Shown here in pieces: positions 7,406 through 16,119 of a DNA stretch of 64,000 nucleotides; position 1 is the stretch's first letter, and each line of letters begins with the position of its first letter. Below the pieces are notes generated by a model, which saw nothing but the letters and a program-made list of their open reading frames with translations, was not told the DNA's origin and did not search any database. The stretch is from contig JAEXOR010000055.1 in NCBI GenBank assembly GCA_023439185.1, positions 62,001-126,000 of the forward strand, read 5' to 3'. The position numbers and the translations under genes were made by a program. The stretch is from Bacillota bacterium (lineage in GTDB: Bacteria > Bacillota > Desulfotomaculia > Desulfotomaculales > Desulfallaceae).

Positions 7406-10021
7406 ATGAGTGAGCACAGTGAAACGGTTTTAGATGATTTGCAACGCGTTGTCGACGATCTGGTAACCAGGGCGGAAACGGCGCGCCAAAAAATGGCCCT
7501 GCTGACCCAGGAGCAAATAGATCGTATTGTACGGGCCATGGCCCTGGCCGGCCTGGACCGGCACATGGAGCTGGCCCGTCTGGCGGTGCGGGAAACCGGC
7601 CGCGGCGTTTATGAAGACAAGATGATCAAAAACATTTTCGCCACCGAATCGGTCTATCACAGCATTAAATACAAAAAGACCGTGGGCGTGCTCAACGTGG
7701 ATGAAGAGAACGACTATATGGAGGTGGCCGAGCCGGTGGGGGTGATTGCCGCCGTCATTCCGGTGACTAATCCCACCTCCACCACGCTGTTTAAATCCCT
7801 GATCTGCATTAAAACAGCCAACCCGGTTATTTTCAGCTTCCATCCCGGCGCCGCCGGCTGCAGCGGGGAAGCGGCCCGGGTGATGCGCGACGCCGCGGTG
7901 GCGGAAGGGGCCCCGGAGGACTGTATTTGCTGGCTGGAGCATTCAACCATTGAAGCCACCAGGTATTTAATGGCCCATCCCGGGGTGCATCTGATCCTGG
8001 CTACCGGAGGCGCCGGCCTGGTGCGGGCGGCTTACAGCACCGGCAAACCCGCCCTCGGGGTGGGTCCGGGCAACGTGCCGTGTTACATAGAAAAATCCGC
8101 CCGGCTTAAAAGGGCGGTCACCGATTTGATTTTAAGCAAAACCTTTGATCATGGCTTGATTTGCGCTTCGGAGCAATCGGTGGTCATAGATACGGATATT
8201 TATGGCCAAACCACTGATTTGATGCGGGAGTACGGCTGTTATTTCCTGAATCCCGAAGAAAAAGCCGGGTTGGAAGCTCTGGCCGCCCGGGGGGAAGAGG
8301 GAACGTGTTCCCTGAATCCAAGCATTGTCGGCCGTTCGGCTGAAAAAATCGCGCAGATGGCGGGTTTTGAGGCGCCCCGGGAAACCAAGGTCCTGGTTGC
8401 CGAATTGGCAGGGGTCGGCCCCCGGTACCCGCTGTCCATGGAAAAGCTGAGCCCCGTCCTGGCCTGCTACCGGGTGAGCGATTATGAAGAGGGCATTAAA
8501 CGGTGCGAGGAAATAGTGGACTTTGGCGGGCTTGGGCACTCGGCGGTGCTGCATTCCGAGGACCGCGCCGTAATCGACCTTTTTTCCCGCCGCATTCGCA
8601 CCGGCCGGATTATTGTCAACGCTCCCGCCACCCACGGCGCCATCGGGGATATTTATAACGTGAACGTACCGTCCCTGACCCTGGGCTGCGGCTCCATGGG
8701 ACATAATGCCACCACTTCCAACGTCAGTGTGGATAACCTGATCAATGTCAAACGGGTCACCGGCAGGCGGGATAAACTGCAGTGGTTCAAGGTGCCCGAG
8801 CGGATATATTTTGCCCACGGGGCGATCCAGTACCTGGAGAAAATGCCGATAGAGGGCCGGGTGGTTATAGTCACGGACCAGGGGATGGTCAGGCTGGGCT
8901 TTGTGGAAAAGGTGATGTACCATTTAAACAAGCGGGCGGAGCGGGTCAACGTGGAGGTGTTCGCCGACGTGGAACCGGACCCCTCCTTGGAAACGGTGCA
9001 AAAAGGGGTGGCGCTGATGAAGCAATTCCGCCCCGACACCATCATTGCCCTGGGCGGCGGTTCGCCCATTGACGCCGCCAAGGCCATGTGGCTCTTTTAC
9101 GAGCACCCCGGGGTGGAGTTTGATTTTTTGCGCCTTAAATTCATGGACATTCGCAAACGGACCTTCAAATATCCCAAACTGGGCCGCCGGGCCCGCCTGG
9201 TGGCCATTCCCACCACCAGCGGCACCGGTTCCGAAGTTAGCGCCTTTGCGGTGATCACCCACCGCGGCCAGGATATCAAATACCCCCTGGCCGATTATGA
9301 GTTGACCCCGGACGTGGCCATTATCGACCCGGATTTGGCCGCCACCATGCCCCCGGCGGTAACGGCGGACACCGGCTTGGACGTGCTGACTCACGCCGTG
9401 GAGGCGTACGTTTCGGTGATGGCCTCCGACTATACCGACGCCATGGCGCTGAAAGCCGCGGAACTGGTATTCCGGTACCTGCCGGACAGCTTCCGGGGCG
9501 GGGACAACCGGGAAGCCCGCGGCAAGATGCATAACGCTTCCTGTATCGCGGGCATGGCCTTTACCAACGCCTTTCTCGGCGTCTGTCACAGCCTGGCCCA
9601 CAAGGTGGGGGGCGAGTTCCACATCTCCCACGGCCGGGCCAACGCCATTTTGCTGCCCCACGTAATCAGGTATAATGCCTCCCCGCCCGCTAAATTCGCC
9701 TCTTTTCCGCAGTACGAATATTTTCAGGCGCCGGAGAAATACCGGCAGCTGGCGGCCTCTCTGGGCCTGCCGGCGGGAACGGCCGAAGAGGGGGTGGACA
9801 GCCTGATCACCGCGGTGGAAGAATTGCGGGCCCGGGTGAGTGTTCCGGACAGCTTCGCGGCTTGTGGGGTGGATAAAAAACTATTTAAAAGCAAGGTACC
9901 GGAACTGGCGGAAAACGCCTTTGCCGACCAATCCACCACCACCAACCCCCGTATGCCGTTAATTGAGGAACTGGCGGGAATTTTAACCCGCGCTTACGCC
10001 AATAAATCAAGGCCGTTTTAA
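7406..10021 (+). CDS. adhE: Bifunctional aldehyde-alcohol dehydrogenase AdhE
   Basis: Converts acetyl-CoA to acetaldehyde and then ethanol, using NADH; forms spirosomes in known members. The 871-residue product has an N-terminal CoA-acylating aldehyde dehydrogenase domain (about 1-440) with the active-site cysteine in FDHGLICASEQ, and a C-terminal iron-dependent alcohol dehydrogenase domain (about 450-871). The latter has GGGSPIDAAKAMW for nucleotide binding and metal-binding His in HSLAHKVGGEFHISHGRANA. Length equals the family norm. ATG 7406 lies after GGGGGTGGG. It is single and convergent with the next gene, overlapping it by four bases. Confidence 0.95.
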   Translation: MSEHSETVLDDLQRVVDDLVTRAETARQKMALLTQEQIDRIVRAMALAGLDRHMELARLAVRETGRGVYEDKMIKNIFATESVYHSIKYKKTVGVLNVDEENDYMEVAEPVGVIAAVIPVTNPTSTTLFKSLICIKTANPVIFSFHPGAAGCSGEAARVMRDAAVAEGAPEDCICWLEHSTIEATRYLMAHPGVHLILATGGAGLVRAAYSTGKPALGVGPGNVPCYIEKSARLKRAVTDLILSKTFDHGLICASEQSVVIDTDIYGQTTDLMREYGCYFLNPEEKAGLEALAARGEEGTCSLNPSIVGRSAEKIAQMAGFEAPRETKVLVAELAGVGPRYPLSMEKLSPVLACYRVSDYEEGIKRCEEIVDFGGLGHSAVLHSEDRAVIDLFSRRIRTGRIIVNAPATHGAIGDIYNVNVPSLTLGCGSMGHNATTSNVSVDNLINVKRVTGRRDKLQWFKVPERIYFAHGAIQYLEKMPIEGRVVIVTDQGMVRLGFVEKVMYHLNKRAERVNVEVFADVEPDPSLETVQKGVALMKQFRPDTIIALGGGSPIDAAKAMWLFYEHPGVEFDFLRLKFMDIRKRTFKYPKLGRRARLVAIPTTSGTGSEVSAFAVITHRGQDIKYPLADYELTPDVAIIDPDLAATMPPAVTADTGLDVLTHAVEAYVSVMASDYTDAMALKAAELVFRYLPDSFRGGDNREARGKMHNASCIAGMAFTNAFLGVCHSLAHKVGGEFHISHGRANAILLPHVIRYNASPPAKFASFPQYEYFQAPEKYRQLAASLGLPAGTAEEGVDSLITAVEELRARVSVPDSFAACGVDKKLFKSKVPELAENAFADQSTTTNPRMPLIEELAGILTRAYANKSRPF

Positions 10022-10941
10022 GTGATGCTTTTAAAAATTTTTAATAACCGCAGGTAATGATTTGCCTCTCTAAGTACATGATCACCTAATAACGGCAATA
10101 TGATTGATCTGATTCTGCAAGCGAGAATACCCTCTGTGCCTTGCCTCTTAAAGTCCCTTATCCTTATAGTTGCATCCAGGCTATCCTGTGTAACCTGGGG
10201 CAGAAGGTTAATCTGATTGTGCAAAGCCAGTGCCCTGGCAGTAAGTATATCAAACTCTTTACCAAAATTATTGGCTATTTCAAATAAAGCCTCTTCGCTG
10301 GGATCTAAAAGTCCCCTGATAAACTTTGCGTGTTCAGCCATAATTCTGTTCCAGAAAGATTCCTGCTCAACCGCAAAGCTCACCATGTTTTCCATGATGC
10401 CGTTTTGTAATCTACGGAGCAGCTCTACAAATAAAACAGCTTCTCTAAGAATGTGATCAATTAAAAGAGGGTAGTTGAATGTAAACATTTTGCAAGCCAG
10501 TACATTGTCTAAAACAGTGGTTTTAAAAGCAATCAGGCCTTGAGTAATTGTGATAGCCCTATTATTTAAGTCAAAAACCTGTTGTACAAGGGCTTGAGTA
10601 TTAATTTGCGGCCTCCCCTGGGTAAGAGCAAGTTCAGCCACGGTAATATTCGTATCAATTGGGATACCGGTGAAAAACTGAGTTGCCTTTTCGGCATTAA
10701 GGGTAAATTCAGTAACTATTTCCCCTGAAGAGGATACGTCAGGGCTTATAAGACCATCCGCAAGAGAAACGGCCTCTCTTAGCAAAACCTCAAAATGCTT
10801 TTTATAATCATCTGCTTGTCTGGCCCAGTCTAAATTTACCGGAGTGAAGCCCCCTTCTAAAAAGAAGGAGTGTTCCTTCATTATCCTCAGAAAGAAAAGG
10901 TCTAAATCCAGCGAATCTCTGACAAATTCTTCAGTGATCAA
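10018..10941 (-). CDS. DUF2935 protein, two helical repeats
   Basis: A 307-residue all-helical protein with two similar halves, each opening with a motif like FFLRIMKEHSFFLEGGF or SFWNRIMAEHAKFIRGLLDPSE. I recognise this as the DUF2935 family of Firmicutes, thought to resemble hemerythrin/ferritin-like bundles; its conserved E and H residues could bind metal. Start is TTG 10941 with GGGAGGG eight bases upstream. Function is unknown. Confidence 0.8.
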   Translation of the reverse strand: MITEEFVRDSLDLDLFFLRIMKEHSFFLEGGFTPVNLDWARQADDYKKHFEVLLREAVSLADGLISPDVSSSGEIVTEFTLNAEKATQFFTGIPIDTNITVAELALTQGRPQINTQALVQQVFDLNNRAITITQGLIAFKTTVLDNVLACKMFTFNYPLLIDHILREAVLFVELLRRLQNGIMENMVSFAVEQESFWNRIMAEHAKFIRGLLDPSEEALFEIANNFGKEFDILTARALALHNQINLLPQVTQDSLDATIRIRDFKRQGTEGILACRIRSIILPLLGDHVLREANHYLRLLKIFKSIT

Positions 10942-11487
10942 CTCTATTACCCTCCCCTTCTATTTACATATTTAAACATGTTTACTATATTATATTATTC
11001 AATTCCTTTAAAGGTTCTTGTTAATGGCAGTGATAAACTGACCCTATAGAGTGACTCCAGGCTGTTAACAAGCCCTCCCTTTAAAATAGAAATGCCCCTG
11101 TTAGGGCCACACAGCCCGGCAGGAGCCATCAGCAGCCATTAGCTGCTTAATTTCAAGCGGCTGATAACTGCTTCGGGGCAGCGGTAAGACCCGTTTAGCC
11201 AAAGTTTGGCGGTCGCTTTGTTAATTGTGCATAAAGTAAGCTTTAGTTGACTTGACAACTGTGTTAAACTGTCTTATATTTATTTTGCATAACGTTATGT
11301 AGCGTTTAATTATGTGATATCAGGTTTTAGTCGTTTTAAAGACCTCAGGAAAGAAAAATAAAAAAGTGTGGTGATACAATTAGTAAGGAATTCCAACCTT
11401 CGCGAGCCGGCGAATGCTATTGCAAACATTAAAAATGATATGCTAATCAACTAAATACCTGCTGAAGTAATATACGGAGGTTTTGAC
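10942..11487. other. Intergenic region without a gene
   Basis: No plausible gene. The part at 11085-11215 is rich in short inverted repeats (CAGC/GCTG, GCAGC/GCTGC) and could fold, but I could not match it to a known riboswitch class. A palindrome CATAACGTTATG lies at 11288-11299. Confidence 0.5.
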
Positions 11488-11617
11488 ATGTCTATGCAAA
11501 AAGTAAAAGACTATTTTTGACTGCACAATACCATATCATTTAAAAGATGCATTCAAAAGTGCAGAGTTCAAGGATGTAGATCCAAGTAGATATGCTCCAG
11601 AGTTATTTGAAAAATAA
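11488..11617 (+). pseudogene. Frameshifted gene remnant
   Basis: After a good CGGAGG site, ATG 11488 starts MSMQKVKDYF and stops at once. In the next frame 11519-11617 encodes DCTIPYHLKDAFKSAEFKDV and a clean C-terminal end. The start resembles the N-terminus of YbaK/EbsC-type deacylases but ten residues are too few to be sure, and the second piece does not obviously belong to that family. It looks like debris of one or two deleted genes. Confidence 0.4.
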
Positions 11618-11724
11618 TAGTTGTACATACCATATAATTAAATGTCTGGTAGAAATGTTAAAAACAATGCTCGTTAATCTTAGGTGAAATTCAGTAAATA
11701 CAAAAGGATGAGGAGAATATAAAA

Positions 11725-12819
11725 ATGAAGAGAATCGTCTTAGCATGTATCGTACTCGTATTGTTAATCTGCCCTCTGCTTACGGCATGCAGCACATCGA
11801 GTAATGGTGAAAAACCAGATCCGGTAACAACATCTTCCGAAAATGAATCCGGTAAGCCAATCGTCGATTTTGCAGGGAATGAGTTCCCTGGTGATATGGA
11901 TATTCAAGGTATATCAGCAATTCACCCGATATTTTCCATGCTTTCAATTCGCCTTGCACCTGAAAAGGTCAAAAGTGTTGATATGGTATTTACCCGCCAA
12001 TATCTTGCAGAAAACAGTCTTACAGACCTGCTTACGGCATTTGGCATTGAGTCAGTTCGCGCACTGCCGGTTACAAATACATTTATGCAGGGTATAGATC
12101 CGGAGCAGATGCTGGAACTAAATCCAGATATTATCGTAACGCTCAACAAGGATGCCAATGCTGCCACACTGCAGGAACAGACAGGAAAGGATATGCTTAT
12201 TCTTTCCAAAGACACTTTGGAGAATTATGCAATCTCCATGCGTATCCTTGGAGAGGTAATCGGCAATACTTCGGAAGCATATGAGATTGCGGATTACTGG
12301 ATGGAACAGGTAGATGGGGTATCCGCAAAAACTAAAAACATCACGCAGGCTGATCGGCCAAGAGTATATCATGTAGGCAATGGAGGCATTTATTCTATCG
12401 TGGGCAAAGACACGATCATGGCTTCGATCGTTGACATCGCCGGCGGATATAACCTTGGCAACGAGGTTTCTAATAATGAAAACGGAACGAATGAAAGTAT
12501 TGAGGTTTCGATGGAGCAAATTCTCGCATGGAATCCTGACATTATCATTGCCCCCAACAAAACCCAATATGATGAAATCATTAATAGCGCAGAGTGGCAG
12601 AAACTTGATGCAGTTAAAAACGACAAGGTTTATTGTCAGCTGAAATATGCGTTCATGGATGGACTTCTTGCAGTACCAGGTCTGCTCTGGTGCCACATGA
12701 TATTGACAGACCCTAATGACCAGTTGCTTTGGCAGGAATATCTTGATACCTCGAAAAAGTATTTGAAAATAATGTTCAAGTATAATGTGAGTGAAGATGA
12801 ACTGTCTATAAAACGTTAG
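11725..12819 (+). CDS. FecB/BtuF-like metal-chelate ABC transporter binding lipoprotein
   Basis: Extracellular binding protein, lipid-anchored, for an iron-chelate/corrinoid type importer. The 364-residue product has a signal peptide ending in the lipobox LLTAC (Cys22), a polar linker, then a bilobal fold with PEQMLELNPDIIVTLNK and MEQILAWNPDIIIAPNKTQY, the repeated 'NPDII' signature of this class. The usual N-terminal 'D-x-x-GR' strand is modified to VDFAGNEF. First gene of a four-gene set (rSAM enzyme, permease, ATPase). Its codons and AT-richness match those three and differ from genes after 16 kb. Confidence 0.87.
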   Translation: MKRIVLACIVLVLLICPLLTACSTSSNGEKPDPVTTSSENESGKPIVDFAGNEFPGDMDIQGISAIHPIFSMLSIRLAPEKVKSVDMVFTRQYLAENSLTDLLTAFGIESVRALPVTNTFMQGIDPEQMLELNPDIIVTLNKDANAATLQEQTGKDMLILSKDTLENYAISMRILGEVIGNTSEAYEIADYWMEQVDGVSAKTKNITQADRPRVYHVGNGGIYSIVGKDTIMASIVDIAGGYNLGNEVSNNENGTNESIEVSMEQILAWNPDIIIAPNKTQYDEIINSAEWQKLDAVKNDKVYCQLKYAFMDGLLAVPGLLWCHMILTDPNDQLLWQEYLDTSKKYLKIMFKYNVSEDELSIKR

Positions 12820-12839
12820 TCTGATAGGAGTTAAAAAGA

Positions 12840-13880
12840 ATGAAATCTGAAATATTAGCAATTCTTGATAACGCAAAAAAGCACCCAATTAATAAGGAGG
12901 AGACACTATTTCTCCTCCAAAATACTGAGGATCAGGAGAATGCGGAATACTTATTTGAAGTTGCGAGGTTTGTGCGCGAAGCTGAAAAGGGCAACGTATT
13001 TCGCATTACCGGCGGCATAGCTCAAGTATTAAAATGCAATTTAAAGCCTCTTTGCACATATTGCCCCTATTGGCGCGAGAAGGGGAAAAAGCCGCTTTCT
13101 ACCAAAGAGGTTTTAAAGGCTGTCCGGTATTTACATGATCATGGGATCAGGGATTTTCACTTGAGCGGCGGCACAACCCTTGGGAGCGAAGGAAAAGATG
13201 TTCTGGCACTGGTAAAGAGCATTTATGATGCCGGATTTACGGATATGGCAATTGATATAAATTGTGGGGCGGCAATGTCCCTTGAAACATTGCTTGAACT
13301 TAAGCAATATGGCGTAAAGATGGTTCGCTCTGTGTTTGAAACACTTAACCCTAAAGTCTTTTCGTTTATGAAGCCGGGCGATAGTCTTGAAGCAAAAAAG
13401 GATTTTGCATGGAGGATCGGTGAAGCAGGTATCGCACTTGGAACTGGTATGCTTGCAGGTCTTAGTCCTCAGGATACCAGATATCAGGATTATGTGGATT
13501 TTCTTTTTGAAATAAAAGAATTTCCACATTTGAAGAGCGTGTACGTTAGCAAGTTTTATCCCTTCGGTACCATCGCACTTCAAGGTTATGAGCCTTGTCC
13601 TTCATCAGAAGCGGCGAGGGTAATCGCCCTTGCCAGGCTTATACTTCGTACTGTTGATATTGGCGCTGCTCAGGGCTGGATGGAGTCCAAAGTAGTGACT
13701 CCTTTTGATGCGGGTGCGGGTAATGGTACGGGAGGTATTCATATCACCCGTACCCCTGCGTATATTGACACGGCCAAGCAGGGGCCGCATGTAACCTATA
13801 AGGATAATATGGAGTACAGAAATAATATTGAATCGATACGAGGATATTATGAAGAGAGAGGGATTGAGCTGGTATTTTAA
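12840..13880 (+). CDS. HmdB-like radical SAM enzyme (CX5CX2C)
   Basis: A 346-residue radical SAM protein of the BioB/HydE/PylB/HmdB branch. The cluster-binding motif is C66-x5-C72-x2-C75 (LKCNLKPLCTYCPYW), not the usual CX3CX2C; this spacing is known from HmdB, which acts in making the iron-guanylylpyridinol cofactor of [Fe]-hydrogenase. HLSGGT near residue 110 fits the SAM-binding 'GGE'-like strand, and DAGAGNGTGG lies near the C-terminus. It lies between a metal-chelate binding lipoprotein and its permease, 20 bases after the former. No hmd or hcg gene is visible, so a role in FeGP synthesis is not supported; making or changing the imported chelate is my inference. Confidence 0.8.
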   Translation: MKSEILAILDNAKKHPINKEETLFLLQNTEDQENAEYLFEVARFVREAEKGNVFRITGGIAQVLKCNLKPLCTYCPYWREKGKKPLSTKEVLKAVRYLHDHGIRDFHLSGGTTLGSEGKDVLALVKSIYDAGFTDMAIDINCGAAMSLETLLELKQYGVKMVRSVFETLNPKVFSFMKPGDSLEAKKDFAWRIGEAGIALGTGMLAGLSPQDTRYQDYVDFLFEIKEFPHLKSVYVSKFYPFGTIALQGYEPCPSSEAARVIALARLILRTVDIGAAQGWMESKVVTPFDAGAGNGTGGIHITRTPAYIDTAKQGPHVTYKDNMEYRNNIESIRGYYEERGIELVF

Positions 13881-13924
13881 GCGAAAGAAAAACTATTCCT
13901 ATATATATTAGTCTATTTATTGTA

Positions 13925-14899
13925 ATGATTGCAGTATTTCTTGTTTCAGTAAGCTTGGGAAAGTATTCTGTTTCCCTTCCCGAACTGGTAAGTATCCTGT
14001 TTAGAAAAATTATCGGACTTGAGCAGACTTGGGCTGATACCACAGATGTGGCACTCTTTAATATCAGGATTCCCCGTATTTTTGTTGCTGCCATTGTTGG
14101 GGCTTCGCTTTCAGTTGCAGGAGCAGTCTACCAAGGTCTGTTTCGCAATCCCATGGCTTCACCGGACATCCTTGGTGCTTCTGCCGGCGCTGGCTTCGGT
14201 GCGGCTGTTGCAATCATGGTCGGATTAAATACGTTTGCGATCAATGGATCATCATTTTTATTTGGAATTTCCGCAGTTTTATTATGCTATTCTATTGCAC
14301 GACTGGTTAGCCATAGCAATAATATGACGTTTACCTTAATCTTAACGGGATTGGTAACCTCGTCCATGTTCACATCGTTTACGTCGATCCTTAAATTTGT
14401 CGCCGACCCCAATGATAAACTGCCCGCTATCACATTTTGGCTTATGGGTGGTTTAAATTCCGTCATCCTGAGTAGGGTTACGGTGTTTCTAATCCCTGTT
14501 ATTATTGCAATCATACCTATCTTTCTTTTGCGATGGCAACTGAACATCATTGCTTTTGGTGATGAAGAGGCAAAATCTTTGGGGACTGATGTAAAGCGTA
14601 TTCGCGGTGTAATGATTATATGTGCTACGTTGCTTACAGCTGCAACGGTTGCAATCGCTGGCTTGATTGGGTGGGTAGGGCTTATTATACCTCATGTTGC
14701 CCGTTTAATTGTAGGACCGAATTATAAAGGATTGATTCCGGCATCGGCAATTATTGGCGCCATCTTCCTGATGATTGTCGATGATATTGCGCGTTGTGCG
14801 GTGTCTGTTGAAATCCCCCTTGGCATTTTGACGGGAATTATAGGCGGGCCGTTTTTTATTTATCTTCTGTTCAAGGGGAGGCGCAATAATGCTGCTTGA
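13925..14899 (+). CDS. FecCD/BtuC-type ABC transporter permease (first copy)
   Basis: Membrane subunit for import of a metal chelate or cobamide, about nine or ten helices. Signatures of the family include RIPRIFVAAIVGASLSVAG, NPMASPDILGASAGAGFGAA and GLIGWVGLIIPHVARLIVGP. The ATG at 13925 gives 324 residues but cuts into the first membrane helix: the frame stays open back to 13868 and reads SERKTIPIYISLFIV just before it, with no ATG, GTG or TTG. The true start may be a rare codon such as ATT 13874. It overlaps the ATPase gene by 11 bases. Confidence 0.88.
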   Translation: MIAVFLVSVSLGKYSVSLPELVSILFRKIIGLEQTWADTTDVALFNIRIPRIFVAAIVGASLSVAGAVYQGLFRNPMASPDILGASAGAGFGAAVAIMVGLNTFAINGSSFLFGISAVLLCYSIARLVSHSNNMTFTLILTGLVTSSMFTSFTSILKFVADPNDKLPAITFWLMGGLNSVILSRVTVFLIPVIIAIIPIFLLRWQLNIIAFGDEEAKSLGTDVKRIRGVMIICATLLTAATVAIAGLIGWVGLIIPHVARLIVGPNYKGLIPASAIIGAIFLMIVDDIARCAVSVEIPLGILTGIIGGPFFIYLLFKGRRNNAA

Positions 14900-15668
14900 G
14901 GTGCGAAATATCACATTCAGGTATGGAAACCGTAATGTCCTTGAAAATGTTTCGGTGGACATTGCTTCAGGCGAAGGGCTTTGCTTGCTTGGGCCGAATG
15001 GTGTGGGAAAGACAACATTATTTAAAAGCATACTGGGCTTTCTGAATGTGTATTCAGGTGGGGTTTATATCGATGGTGAGCCGATAAATAGATGGTCAAA
15101 TAAACAGATTGCGCATGCGATCGCGTATGTACCACAAGCCCATACGCCGCCATTTGCTTTCTCAGTGCTGGATGTAGTTATCATGGGGCGAAATGCGCAT
15201 CTAAATACATTTTCCACTCCGTCAAAAAAGGACAGACATCTGGCCATAGAAGCTCTGGAAATGCTTGATGTTGGTTTTTTGAGAAAAAGGCTTTATACGG
15301 AAATCAGCGGTGGTGAGCGCCAAATGGTGCTGATAGCAAGGGCAATTGCTCAAAAGCCCGCATTCATCGTAATGGACGAACCTACTGCGAACCTTGATTT
15401 TGGTAATCAGGTTCGCGTTTTAAAGCAAATTAATCAATTGCGCCAATCTGGACTTGGTATTGTTATATCAACTCATGACCCCGACCATGCATTTGCCTTT
15501 GCTACAAAAGTTGCTTTATTGACAAATGAACATGGGCTTCTCATAGGCGCGCCTGATAATATAATAACTGAAGAGAATATGAGAAACGCCTATGGCGTAG
15601 AAGTCGTTGTAATGAGCCAGCATAAAGAATCATATGGCGAAGTGAAGATATGCGCTCCTGTTGTGTAG
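14889..15668 (+). CDS. FecE/BtuD-type ABC transporter ATPase (first copy)
   Basis: Energises the preceding permease. The 259-residue product has Walker A LGPNGVGKTTLF, Q-loop YVPQAH, ABC signature EISGGERQMVLIARAIAQ, Walker B FIVMDEPTANLD and the switch STHDPDHA. It ends the lower-GC set that begins at 11725. About 450 bases follow before the second permease. Confidence 0.92.
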   Translation: MLLEVRNITFRYGNRNVLENVSVDIASGEGLCLLGPNGVGKTTLFKSILGFLNVYSGGVYIDGEPINRWSNKQIAHAIAYVPQAHTPPFAFSVLDVVIMGRNAHLNTFSTPSKKDRHLAIEALEMLDVGFLRKRLYTEISGGERQMVLIARAIAQKPAFIVMDEPTANLDFGNQVRVLKQINQLRQSGLGIVISTHDPDHAFAFATKVALLTNEHGLLIGAPDNIITEENMRNAYGVEVVVMSQHKESYGEVKICAPVV

Positions 15669-15860
15669 TTCATTGGTGTTCGGTTAAGTCCTAAATACAC
15701 CACTATCAGACAAGAGTGGCATTTTACCCCTGGAAAATAGTTGGTCCCCAAATTTTCCGCTAATTTTACCGCCCCTGGTTTTACCCAATTTCATCCAAAA
15801 GAAATTCCCTCATTTCTTACCTTCCACCATATTGACACATATTATTACATAATCTATTAT

Positions 15861-15952
15861 TAATAACATAATCATCTTTTGTTATGTTACGTTATGTTTA
15901 ATTTGTTTTATCCTGGGATTAATATTGGTTATGTTTAGTTTTATTATGTTAT
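15861..15952. promoter_or_regulatory. Array of TTATGTTA-like repeats, candidate operator
   Basis: GTTATGTTAC (15881-15890), GTTATGTTTA (15891-15900), GTTATGTTTA (15928-15937) and TTATGTTAT (15944-15952) are direct copies, and ATAACATAAT at 15863-15872 is an inverted one. They sit in AT-rich DNA 20-110 bases before the DUF4213 remnant and second permease. CGTTATGT also occurs at 11293-11300 upstream of the first set. A metal- or cofactor-responsive repressor site is my inference. Confidence 0.4.
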
Positions 15953-15971
15953 ATATTGAAGGGAAATTTTT

Positions 15972-16097
15972 ATGTGGAAAATTTATGACGAACTCATTGC
16001 TGCGATTCCACCCGGCCTTGCGGTAACTGATTGTTTACTGAGGCAGCGGGACGGTCAGATGGTAAAGATAAGCAAAGAAGAGGTGCAGGGGGGTTGA
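15972..16097 (+). pseudogene. N-terminal remnant of a DUF4213/DUF364-like protein
   Basis: A 41-residue reading frame starting MWKIYDELIAAIPPGL, which resembles the opening of DUF4213 domains that precede the DUF364 Rossmann-like domain. After about 20 residues the similarity ends and a stop follows, so most of the gene is gone. An AAGGGAAA site precedes the ATG. Such proteins are often found with metal-chelate ABC transporters, in agreement with the next two genes. Confidence 0.5.
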
Positions 16098-16119
16098 AAA
16101 CTAATTGGAGTTGGTGAAA

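Noticed and set aside
11085..11215. Cobalamin or molybdenum-cofactor riboswitch
   Set aside because: Stems are visible but the conserved boxes of these classes were not found.
12840..13880. Calling the radical SAM gene hmdB or biotin synthase
   Set aside because: CX5CX2C argues against biotin synthase, and no [Fe]-hydrogenase genes are present to justify hmdB.
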